The position numbers and the translations under genes were made by a program. DNA of 64,000 nt from Chimonanthus salicifolius (lineage: Eukaryota; Streptophyta; Magnoliopsida; Laurales; Calycanthaceae), in NCBI GenBank assembly GCA_013350335.1, contig CM023542.1, positions 372,001 to 436,000 on the forward strand, read 5' to 3'. Shown here piece by piece: positions 31,220 through 43,200 of this stretch. How positions within the stretch are numbered: position 1 is the first letter of the stretch; the number at the start of each line of letters is the position of its first letter. Below the pieces are notes generated by a model that did no database searches, had not been told where the DNA came from, and saw only the letters and a list, made by a program, of their open reading frames with translations.

Positions 31220-34200
31220 ATGGCGGGAAATGATTGGATAAACAGCTATCTGGAGGCCATCCTAGACGTCGATCCTGGAATCGACGGTGCAAAATCGCCG
31301 TCTCTCCTGCTCAGGGAGAGAGGCAGATTCAGCCCAACTCGCTACTTCGTTGAAGAGGTCATCACTGGCTTCGATGAGACGGATCTCCACCGATCATGGG
31401 TCCGGGTACCATTGCTTAACTTCTACCTTGATTCCCAAAAAATGTTTTTCTTTTTCATTATTCATTTTCCGTTTTGTTATTTTTGTTTTTATGTTTTTGG
31501 CTAGGCCGCCGCCACGAGGAGCCCGCAGGAGAGGAATACGAGGCTGGAGAACATGTGCTGGAGGATTTGGAATTTGGCTCGCAAGAAGAAGCAGGTCCGT
31601 TTCTTCTACTTTGTGTTTTTCATTGAAAACCAGATTTTTAATGAAACTTGCTTTTGCACAAAATCGAGTTAATTTTTACAACAATCAAATGGTTTTCAAG
31701 CTCACTTTTTATTTTCTCATATTTGTTGAAATATGGGATTTTTAATGTAAATAAGCATTGATGCATGTTCCTACATCAAAGATCATTTTCAAAGAAATAG
31801 AGGGAAGGGGGGGGGGGGTGGTCTTGAAGCATGTTTTTAGTTGATGGGTGGAGCATTTCCATAGGACGTCGACGAAGATATTATGGGTTGCCCCCATCTC
31901 CGAGTAGGGAGTAAGGAAACACTGTTTCTTGCTGTATGGTGGAGCCCCCCTGTCGTCAGTGTAGGCTGTTGGATCTGAAAAGACCTACTTAGTAGATGGA
32001 AAGATGTGAACTCAAGGGACTGTGGATCTTTCTTTTTAGAATATAAAAATGTTTTTGTCAGTTCAAAGAAATAAAAATGTTTTCGGGAAAGCATATGTTA
32101 TTGGAGGATTAGAGTTATTTCACTGACCTCCCACCTATATCTGATCGAAAGATACTCTTGTTTTTGGATTCTTTTTGAGGAATTAAATGTTTCCCTTTAT
32201 GTGAAGGACATCGCTTCAATCAGATGATGAATGTATCCATTATAAATGAGTAATTGAGTTTGGATGTGGGTGGTTTGGTTTTGATCAAACGGTCTACTTT
32301 ACTGAAAATTGAGCTGCAGTTGTCAGATTGAAGTGATGGGCACTGTTGAATTGAATTAATGGTCTGCCTATGTTGATAAGTGATAACACATTTTATCTGG
32401 GCTGAGGAAGATAAACCTTGATTCCATGTTGGATACCTTTAGGTTCCGACTGATATACAGCTTGCTTGCAGTTTATGGTGTGCGGCACTGATTCATAGCC
32501 TAGAAAGCAAAATTGTCAAAATATGTCCATTTTTTTTTGTTGTGTTTTTGGACCTCATCTGCCTGAAATTGTATTCCTATCTGTTGTATATATAAACCCT
32601 TCATCAGTCATCGACATATGCATCTGCATGTGATCTTGACTTGAATTTTGGTAAACTATGGGCCAAACCATGGATCCATCATCTGTGTCATTGTAGGAGG
32701 CAAATGAATGAACATAGACATGCTATTCCTTTTATAATTATCTCATAATGAAATATATAGTCTTTGGTGGAACCATTGTCAATTTGTCCCCATGATATTT
32801 CAAATGATTGGATTTTGTATAAGGTTCCTTGGCAACACCACAAGCACCCACCAAGATGCAGCCCACCTAAGGCCCTTCCCCCCTTTCCAAAAACAGAAAT
32901 AATAATAATAATAGTAATAAAAATAAAATTGGATCCTTGCTCAATTTGATCCTTCACCGAGATGATCTCACTATTGAAACGAAACCAACTAAAAGTTGGA
33001 TTAAAAAAAATGCTCTAGTATGACTGTGTGACAAACTTTGGCTTTTAAGAAATGGTAATCATAGTAATATTGGTAGGTATATTACCCTGCTCAATTGAAG
33101 ACCATGCATGAAAGTATGAAATTATGCAAGGAGGGGTGAGTGTGTCTTTTCCTCAACAATATGAGAACCCTAACTGATTGCATTCCACCATAGCCCAATC
33201 ACATCTACTCCTCATCTCCTCAGTTGATTTGATCCTTACCCAATTTGACCCTATCTTGAGTTAAATGGCCCATTGATCTAATTCGATGAATTTTCACCAT
33301 TGGAAACATAGCTTCACTTAACCCCAAGGGCTTGGTCAGGAACCCGCCTTAGGAGGAGAGAGTTTTGAGTTCAAATCCATCCCATCCCAAAGGACCACTC
33401 CTCGTAGTTTTACCCGGTGTGTGTGGGTAGGGAGGCTTGCACACGCTCCGAGGACTGGTCAGGTGCTCTAAGAGGCCCTGGACACCTCCTTGGACACCTC
33501 GATCATCAAAAATAAAAAACACAGCTTCACTTATTCAATCATTGTGCTTTTTATGGGACCTTCCAAATAAGCCCTGTTGGGCCCCAAATGGAAGTCCACA
33601 AACGGTTATTTGAGGACTTGGGTCAATGGGATCTTGGTATATAAATTTAGTATGCATAATGGTTCTAGTTAAAAATCGTAAAGATCTTGTGATGTTATTG
33701 TTGCAATAGCGTTTCATGTTATTACCTTCTATTGTGATATTTTTTGAAATATAAAAAATATATCTAGATAGTACTGGGTAACAAATTTGAGATAGTAATA
33801 GGATATTTATCAAAATATTGTTGATATTTTTGCCAACTCGTGGAAGTAGCAATATGTTAGTTTGTGCCAATTGGTATTCCCTATGTCCCACCTTTTAGTG
33901 ATCTAGGTATTCAACCAATGGCGGCTTTTCTTTTGTATTTCCTTATTTTAATGAATGAAAATACCTGTCACTGTTTCCCAAAAAAAAACCAATGGCTCCA
34001 CTAGAGATCTAGAAATCCAAGTATTAGAGTGTAAATGGACTGTTAAAGGCAAGCAAGTCTAGACAATCCATATACCTTAGAAAAATGGACCATCAGTGAA
34101 ATGTCTGAAATTGCTTGTTTGATGAGTGGCTGCTGTAGCATTTGCGAATAACCAATTTAAAATATGCTGATCTAGCATTTGATTTCCTAACGGATGGATG

Positions 34201-37200
34201 AGTGGCATCCTATCAAAGTGTAGTTCAAAGATTTTGTTTTTCAGATGGAGGCTGCAAATTTGATGAAATAATTAGAAGAATGTAATGAGTAGTTTTTCCA
34301 GAAGGTTAAAACTGTATGATGATCTGAAATGGTACCTTGACCTTGTTGGTCAAATTGAGCTACTTCATTGTTGTCAAACAATGTTGAACCCTATAAAGTT
34401 GGAGCATTGGACAATTTTATCAAGTGATCTACCAGCCAAGTAATGTTCTAAACTTGAAATTGTATTGTAAACTATTTTGGGACTGAAATTATATCAACAT
34501 ATAGGTGTTATCATGAATTGTAACTTTTTTCTGATTTTCTCAAAAAAGAGAATTTTTTAAAAAAGTAAAAAACAAGTTTTTGCAATCCACACATTGTGTA
34601 TTCAAGTCACCAGTATTGGTGAAAACAAAATACTGATTTTGTTGTATGGAAAGTCGATTGTGTGTATTTTAGTTTACATAAAGGAACTCACTGGCATCAT
34701 CATTATCATCACCTAAGCTACTTATCCCATCAATGTGGGGTTGGCTAACCCTTTTATATTTGGATTTGGCAAGTTGTTTCCATGGGCTGCCTGTCTATCT
34801 GTCTGTCTTACACTCGTAGGACTTGAACTGACAACCTCTAGCCGCCCTTACCAGTTGTGTTACAGCTTCTTGTCTGATGTAGGCTCAATAGAATAAGAAA
34901 TATCTGACTTAAACTGAATAATTAATCTGGTCCGAGATGAACTCGGGAAATAACAAGGCCCCAACGCTAATGGGCTTGCGATCAGGATGGGCCTGTAGTA
35001 AGAACTAGGGCCAGTTGGACTGAATATCGCTTCAAGAAGAGACCTGCAAATATCACGGGTTGAAGAAATCCCGAAACTGCCTTGGGTCGGGACAAGTGGA
35101 GAGAACCAAACTCGCCTAAGATCCTGAACAGGCCTGAATTGACACTATGCTAATAGGCCTGATTCAGCAACACGTTGCTGACTGTCTTACTGTCAACCTC
35201 GCCTTGATCAGGTCCAATAAGGAAGACGGCCAAGTGGTGACAACCACCAGAACTTGAATCTGGCGTCAATGGGGTCGACTGTATGTTGCAGTAGTTGTCT
35301 CCCACAAATTCTGCAATGAACTGCAGTCTCTCACAAACACCACGGTTTGCACAAGAAAAAAACTAAACTCAAATTTTATTAATCCATAATCTCCCCTTCA
35401 TTCGCTGATTACAACTCTTTATAAAGAAGAAAATCTACCGAATAGATAACATGAGCCGACCCTTCATTGCCTACATGGAATCGAAAACTTAAAAGAAAAG
35501 AAATCCTAAATTAAACCTACTACCGATAATCCTGATTAAAGTAAATGTCTAAATTGGGAATAACTATTAATACTATGCACTGCCGACTCTGACAGCCTAA
35601 TTAGGACTGTCCACACGTTGGGAGATTAATCTTGCTGACTCACGCAGGATTGGTGCAGGTGGAACTCAATGAACCAATGGGCCTGTTTTTGGGCTGGTGT
35701 GTATTCTTGAGCTGAATAGGCCTGGCCTGACATGAGTTGGGCTTCGATCTTGGACCAGGATTGATGCTATAACTTTCTTCACCGATGCCCACATCATTGT
35801 CATAAAAGAACTCACTGTGTAGCTGTATTTACATGTGATCTTATATGGCTTATAAAACCAATATGTTGAAAATTGACTTGGTGAAGCTGCATTTAGATAT
35901 GATCATGTATAGGTTATAAAACCAACTTTTTTGAAAATTAAATTGGTGAATAGTAAAGGAGAAATCAACTTTTACTTGAATCCATGTATAAATTGAGAAA
36001 TTTACGAAAACATTGGCAAAAGTTCTTAAAAATCGGGATTCAAGCATAAGATTCAAATAATTTTCTTTAAAAGTGTTGACCCAATATAAATTTTAATATT
36101 TTTAAAAACTATTATGATAAGCTTGATATCAGGCGTTAAATGTCAAAATTTCTTGTGGTTGGCCCATCTTTTAAGGGAAACTCTTTTACCAAATCCATTT
36201 GACTACACAAGCCAAATGGTGAAGATGGAAGTGACTTCAATTGGAGCCATATACCATCTAAGATTTAGGGAAGAATTCTTGTTTAACCCCCATTGCATTA
36301 CTCATTCTTTTCTTATGGTTATTCCAATGACAAATCACTTTGCCAAGTACTTGTTATTGTTTAATCTGACATTTTAGAGTGAGCTACTTGATGTGCTTCA
36401 AGTTGTATATCCTTGTTGTCATCGTTGTCTTCAGCGTCAGTATGATGAAGGTCTTATCCCAGTTCATCTTGTTCTGGGTTCATGCTTATGAGTTGACTTC
36501 TTTGCCTCACCCTTCTTTGGGGCTTTGTATTTTGTCACTGAGCCTTACTTCACACTTTATCATACCTTTTCCAACTGTGGTTGTTCAAAATCGTTATCAG
36601 CTTTCCACTTGGTTCTTTCTACCTGCAACCCTTCAGTTCCTTTTGCATGCTCTGTGTTCGATCTTCTTTGTGCATACCTGAACTTTCTCAAATGGAATTC
36701 CTTGATTTTCTTTTCTACTTGTCACTTACAGATTTGTCTTTCTTAATTCTTAATTGGACCTTTCATGTTACTGTGCACTTCGTTCTCCTTGTGTGTTCTA
36801 GTTCAACATCATATGGTAATGAAGGTGCAGCTGATGTTCATATCAAAATGCTCTTACGATTGAAGACACTGAACAGTCGTGCAACATTCAACTAGTTCTT
36901 TTATGCTTTATCAATCTGTATTAGTCCTGTTTAGAATACCTTAGGCCTTTTGTTTTGTTCTGTACATGCTTCCAGACATTGGTACTTATTAGTTATTACA
37001 TTATGGCATTTTATGGTTACAATTTGACCAGAACCTTCTCCATACTCTTATGCTCTATCATTCTGCACTAATCCCGATGAAGGCCAAGGTTCGAGTTGGC
37101 AAGAAACAAACTATGGTCTTCCAACATGAGTTTAGATCCTAAATTTGCAAAAACTAGTTCTAGGAAATTGAGACTAGGCCCAATTTGTAGTTGGGAGAAT

Positions 37201-40200
37201 CCTAACCGAATTTGGTTCTCCTCTTGATCATAACTGAATTCATCATCATAGATTGGAGGAAGATATGAATCTACAGAAACTTCTTCATGTGGATCCCCAG
37301 AGAACGGATAAGAATCTAAGATACTTTCTTCTGATGACCCTCCATAGAATCATTATAGAACCTTCTCCCCAAATAGCAAGTTTTTCAAAATAGAAACTTT
37401 CCAAAAATACGACTTTCTAAAAATAGAGATTTTTCAAAATTGGCAGGGTTGCTACAATTAGCAGGCTTCCAAAACAAAGGTTTGTTACAGGATCAATGCT
37501 CTGATAATAAAAAATGATGAAGGCAAAGTTTTGAATTGGTAAGAAACAAACCTATGGTCTTCTTATAGGAGTTTTAGATCTAACTTTGCAAAAACTAGAT
37601 CTAGAAAAATTGAGACTAGATCCAATTTGAAGTTGGGAGAATCCTAGTCCAGTTCACCAAAAGGTAAGGGTTTTGAGATCTAGGGCTTACTAGACCTAAG
37701 GAACACTCTCAATTGAGCTCACCAAACTTTGTAGGACTTGGCTCTGTGTTAAATGAGAAAACCCAATCGATACGGTGAAACCTAAGGTAAAATTCACACT
37801 ATGGGCATTCTACAAAAGGTTCAAAACACCGAAGGCATTCAAATTTTGCTCTATGAATAAATGAAAACTTGGAAATTAAAATTGCAATAATTGAGATTGC
37901 AAAATTAAATTTCAATTAGACTTCGGAAAATGATAAAAACATACCTTAATTGTGAGACACAAAATTGAATTCAAATAAGACTTGTGGCCTATGGTCGACA
38001 ACCGTGGCCTTCATTTATAGTGTTTTACATGTGGCGTGTCATCAACACACTCATGCACCAATTAAAACATGACAAATCATCCCCTTTATTCTCCTTCAAT
38101 AAGTATTTGACACATAGGCAAACAAGAAATAGAAAATAACTAAATTAGATTCCTTCCTTCCCAAGCAGGCTTTAGATAGAAATAAGCTTTTACGTCCTTT
38201 AACTAGTCAAACTGAGTTGCAAGGAAAAAGACAAATTCGTACTTTGACCTCCTTGTAAAAATTTGGGCCTCTTAGATGGATATTTTCAAGCTCAATTGAG
38301 TGAAAATGGGCCTAGACCCATAGTATATGGACTTGGGCCATTAAAAATGCAAATTTTCACCCAATAGCTTTAAAAAATTACCCCTTTTTTTATCCATCAA
38401 AACTTTTGCAAAATTTAAGCAGAGTTAAGGTCCTTATTCTTGTGGATGCGCCTGCATCAAATTCTGTTTACATTACATTAGGCCCTTTGTTTGTTCTATA
38501 GATGCTTCCTGGCATAGAGACATTACATTATGGCACTTTATGGTTTCAATTTGACCAGTCTCCTCCATACTCTTATGAGCACTAAACTATGTTTCTACCT
38601 TCTGTTTTGATGGTCTTCTAGCTGCAGTGGTTGCTTTGGATCGTGTTTTTTGAGAATATGTGCGTGATACATGTTGCTGATCAGTCCGCTTGCCTCTTGT
38701 CTTTTTTGGTTTGTTTGGTTAGAATTTTTCGGAGTCTTGGTTATGTCTGTTGTTGAGTCTTTCTTCCTTACATTTCCTGTTGTTTTACTTTTGTTTTGTT
38801 CCTAGTGTCTAGGTCTTTATGCTGTGGTGGTGTCTGTCCTATTATGGTATAGTTGGTTTTCATTCTTGCTAACAGTGTGTATGGTTTTCCTGTTATCGAT
38901 TGTTCTGTTCCATACATGGTTAATGATTGTTTTATTAACAATCCCGAGTATATAAATAATGACGGATAAGTATTAGAATTTGGTTCTCCTTCTTAAGGGA
39001 GGACATTGCTCTTTCAGGAAAAAGCAAGAAAATTTTGAACCCCATGCTGTTGGTGTGTTGGCTAGGAACAAGAAAGATTTTTATAACAGTCGTCATGAGG
39101 CTATAAATTGTTACTCATACAGAGGAATGACAACCATCTCCTAACATCTTTCCCTAGTTGGTGAATCATGCATGGCTATATATCATGCTTAGTTTAGAGG
39201 GAATCCCATATAGTCCACTCCAAATGGCCTCCCTCAGGATACTAGCTCGCTAAAGTTAGACCTCATGAAAAACAAATATATCCTTATGGAGTGCCAATCC
39301 AAAATCCACAGAATTCATTATAAAAACAACCTTCGACCACCTTGGCCATAGTACAATTGAACACTACATACTGCAACTGTTAATATCTTCAGCATTTCTC
39401 TTCCAAATAACACAAAAAAAGAACATCTTTTAAAAGTGAATCTCTATACAATCAGCTTTCAGTATGGAAAGCATTTGATTTGCTTTTGACCATGCCTCTT
39501 CATCTATGTAGCTACTATTGTATAAAAGTCCCCTCCCTTGGACTGGATTTCAGATGTTCTAAGACTCTGAAATTAGACTGGAAATTGTTGGATGCATGGA
39601 TAAACTCTACACTCATGTAATAATGTGATTTCTCTGATGTACCTGTCACTGGCCATTTTTTTGTTGTTTTCTTTGTGGGTATATGTATCCTTACCAATAT
39701 ATGTACATATTTTGCTTAAAATAATTGAGGGAAGGAATACTTATTCTTATTTTGATTTTCTATTAATGTATTATACTCATTGTGGAATTCAGATTGAGGG
39801 AGAAGAAGCCCAACGAATGGCTAAACGCCGTCTTGAACGTGAAAGAGGCCGCAGGGATGCAACTGCAGATATGTCAGAGGACCTGTCAGAAGGAGAAAAG
39901 GGGGATTCTGTCAGTGACATTTCATCTCATGGTGGTCCAGTAAAAAGCAGGATGCCGAGAATAAGTTCTGTTGATGCAATTGAGGCTTGGGCCAGTCAAC
40001 ACAAGGATAAAAAGCTATACATAGTGCTTATAAGGCATGGAACTGAATTTCTAGACTACCATTTGTTAATTAATGAATATTGAGAAGTTTATAAAAAAGC
40101 CTGTTGATTGTCATGCTTTAGTGGCATTTGGATTGTAGCACTAAATAGCTCACAAAAAATATTTCACCTGGGCAACGCCACCCATACCAGCATCTCCACT

Positions 40201-43200
40201 TGAGCTCCTCCCAGTGGGGTCCACTGGCTCCTAAAATCACTCTCTCTCCTTCCCACAATCATCTACCCTCCTTGAACTGTAGTTGTATACAATTTGGACT
40301 AATTTCTAGTTGATCTCACTATAAGATTAAAAATCCATCCAAAATTGACTCCATTTTGTCCGTTGACCTTTGGACTGTTGACAGTCATGATTTTTCTAAT
40401 GGCAATGGCTATGATTCTTCATGAGAAGAATCATCTTGAAAGTACCTTTCAAACTCATCCATCCCCATGCATTGGACTACGCCCTTGTGAGCCCACCAGG
40501 CCCAAGGCAGACTGTCTCTCATGGGTGACATTATCCAGATGAAAGGGGTTCGTAGCTTACATCAACAATGACTGATAGCATGCACAAAATCTCTTTTGAA
40601 AAGATAACTTGCATCAAAGAAGGTAAAATGGCTCTTAAGTCCTAGTCTAAAGCAAGGTTACATGGGTCACTTAGTTTGCATACATTTCTTGATCCAAATC
40701 TTTGCATTTAGGATTACTGGTCAGATCCCTTTGGATTGTGTTGTGGTTCAGGTTCCACAATTGTGTTGGTTTGCATTCCATAGTGGCTTTGGGTCATCAT
40801 ATGTTTGGATGTAAATCGTGATCCATTATATTATATTGTAGATCAAATTTATGTTCCAAATTATTACAAATTCGTTGTTTTTAATGGGTCAATGAAGTGT
40901 TTTTAATTGATAATTATTAATTCGGATTAAAAATATTGCCCATATTAGCCAAACCAAGATTTTATGTATTGATCATTATTATTCTAAAAAAAAAGTGTTG
41001 TGATTGTTGGGAATATTTACATAGATTGCATGTTGTAAACTCCCTACAAAAATAATGAAACTGATAAATGCACTTTTTCTATTAAAAACCTAGTCCACCT
41101 TTTTGTAAGATACATAATGTTACACGTTTTGTTTTGTTTATGATCATCCATAATGATAGTTTATAGATTTGTTACTAGTATCCTTTGTTATCTTCATTTG
41201 GGAAGTTGAATTTGGCAAAATGAGTAAGCAGAAATATGAAACTAATAATACAAACCACAATATGCAATTCAGGATTGCGACAAAAGCCTCTAACATTCTT
41301 ATTCCTTTTCCTAGTTTCCTCATCTACTTGCAGACAATGAGTAGTAAGTTTAGATCTTAAAAGTATGATTTAACTTTTTGGGAGGTATAGATGCTCATCT
41401 ATTTGGAACTAGAGACTCAAAAAAATTATGCCTTGAGTACTTTTATTACTATTTTGAAATTTAAGGTCTTTTGATTTTTCTCTCCAATATATTGTTGTTG
41501 ATTCTTGAAGCATCAAGTAATATATTAATCATTTGGGCTCGAACAAAAGTTATATTTTATTTCTTTGTTGCAAATGATTGTCTTTATTCTACTGATACAA
41601 GCATCTTTTGTTTTAGTTTTTTTTTTACATCAATAGTAAAAAGAAAAATAAATTAAATTTAAAGAAGTAACAAATATAGCATATGGTCGTAACCCGAAGG
41701 GGTTGGCCAGGAATCCGCCTCGAGAGTCCTGAGTTCGATTCCCATTCCACCCCAAAGGGCCACTCCTCGTAGAGTTACCCAGTGTGGGTGGGTAGAGAGC
41801 CTTGCACATGCCCCGAGGACTAGTCAGGTGATATATTATATAAAATTTGTAAACCATAATTTTGATTTAAGTAAACAAAGGGATCCATGGTTAGAGAACT
41901 AGACAATCTGAAAAGCGAACATCTCATCCTCCTAGTGAACTAAGATCTCTATATAGGTGTGACTCGTGGTCCATGTACCCTGAACCGCAAGCTGCTTGTC
42001 AATGATCCATTCAACCCTGGTCTAAAGGTAGGTGTTGGATAACCAAGTTTAATACTTCAAAAAAGCAAATGTGTGTTGGCAAAATCAGTGAATAATTTAT
42101 ACCACTGCATTATGCCAATACCAGCATGCCCTAAAGGATTTGATTGAAAAGATCAAAGCAAATAAAAATTCATCTATAGTTACATGTACAACACATATGA
42201 GCAGTTCTCGTCTGATATTTTATGTGAGCTTATACTATTTATCAATGGGGAGGACATGCAGCTCGTAGAGATAGTTGTAAAGGGAAATATGCCTCTATTA
42301 CTGGTTTATGTGTATTGTTATATTGCCCGGATATATTGGACATGACAGAATGGCCAACTGATTTCATACATCCACAATTGTTCAGTGCATTTTGCTGACT
42401 GGAACCATTCAAGCAGCTGCTCCCTCCATGGAAAGGAAATGTTCAGTTGTTTTCTTCCTTACAATTGATCATGGCCGTTCAATAGAGGACTTGGGTGTGA
42501 ACCACTGGAACAACTATTGGTTGAATTGTTGGGATCACTTTGGGCTGCAGAACGTTTCGAAAGTATTTGAGGAAATGAAGCCAAGAGCCCAAGATATTAG
42601 CAATGAAGCAAGATAAATTCGAGGGATCACTATCGGCTGGGGGAGACCCAATGAATGCCATTGCTTAGAGGACACAACTGTCCTTGTCTGCTGTTCTTTG
42701 CTGTCTTGGCTGCAGTTCTATATTCTGGGAGAAGTCGAGAGTTTGATGAGGCTCTTGGGGACAGCTTCAATCATTTTCTGAAGCAGCTGATTCAGTGTGA
42801 GACAGGTTTAGCCAATTTGGGAGCTTCAAGGGATCATTCTTAGGCTCTTCTTGATGTAGTTTGATTTGCTTGCTCTTATATGATATCCATTTTATCTTTG
42901 GTTTCGCTTTGTTTGTTGTCTTGTTTATATTTATAAAATACAATAGGCTCTCATAAAAAGGGGGGGAAAAAAAAAAAGAAGCTCCATGGTGATCCAGGGC
43001 CGGGGGTACCTTTTGAGCAATTCAGATCCCTGTACATGTGACCTTTTAGTGGTTCAATCAGTCTGCACTCTGGTTTTTTTTTTTTTTGGACATATGCATT
43101 TCTTTTCTTCAATTCTTCCATTTGTGATTTTTCTTGCTTTTCTCTGACTTTTAGCCTTTATTGCAGTATTCATGGTCTTATACGTGGCGAAAATATGGAG

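Larger units (their letters stand above)
31595..39792 (+). other. SPS intron 2 (8.2 kb)
   Basis: Donor GTCCGT at 31595, acceptor TTCAG at 39792. It holds a SINE, a LINE tail, a solo LTR and an LTR-retrotransposon remnant, each listed separately. Around 32690-32960 and 36110-36900 there are open frames with no similarity I recognise. A stretch at 34,690-34,870 ends in box-B-like sequence on the minus strand (CAGTTCAAGTCC), which may be an old SINE. Confidence 0.75.
31220..40034 (+). other. SPS: SPS exons 1-3: N-terminal regulatory domain
   Basis: Exons 31220-31405, 31505-31594 and 39793-40034 encode residues 1-173. RMPRISSVD (residues 145-153) matches the spinach Ser158 SnRK1 site: Ser151 has Arg at -3, Met at -5 and Arg at -6. 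Ser222 (RQISAP) and Ser417 (RNVSSHG) in exon 5 line up with spinach Ser229 (14-3-3) and Ser424 (osmotic stress). All three are offset by the same 7 residues, as far as I recall the spinach numbering. Confidence 0.85.
40035..43166 (+). other. SPS intron 3 (3.1 kb), apparent GC donor
   Basis: The exon must end at 40034 (LYIVLI plus AG of a Ser codon) to join [12 protein letters not shown] across the conserved SPS junction. The intron then starts GCATGG; no GT fits. The acceptor is TTGCAG at 43166. Contains the SINE at 41690-41830 and coding-like sequence of unknown origin at 42390-42850. Confidence 0.75.

Noticed and set aside
36114..36900. Cluster of + strand open frames of 73-104 codons in SPS intron 2
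   Set aside because: Cys/Phe/Leu-rich composition typical of T-rich intron DNA; they overlap each other and show no recognised motif.
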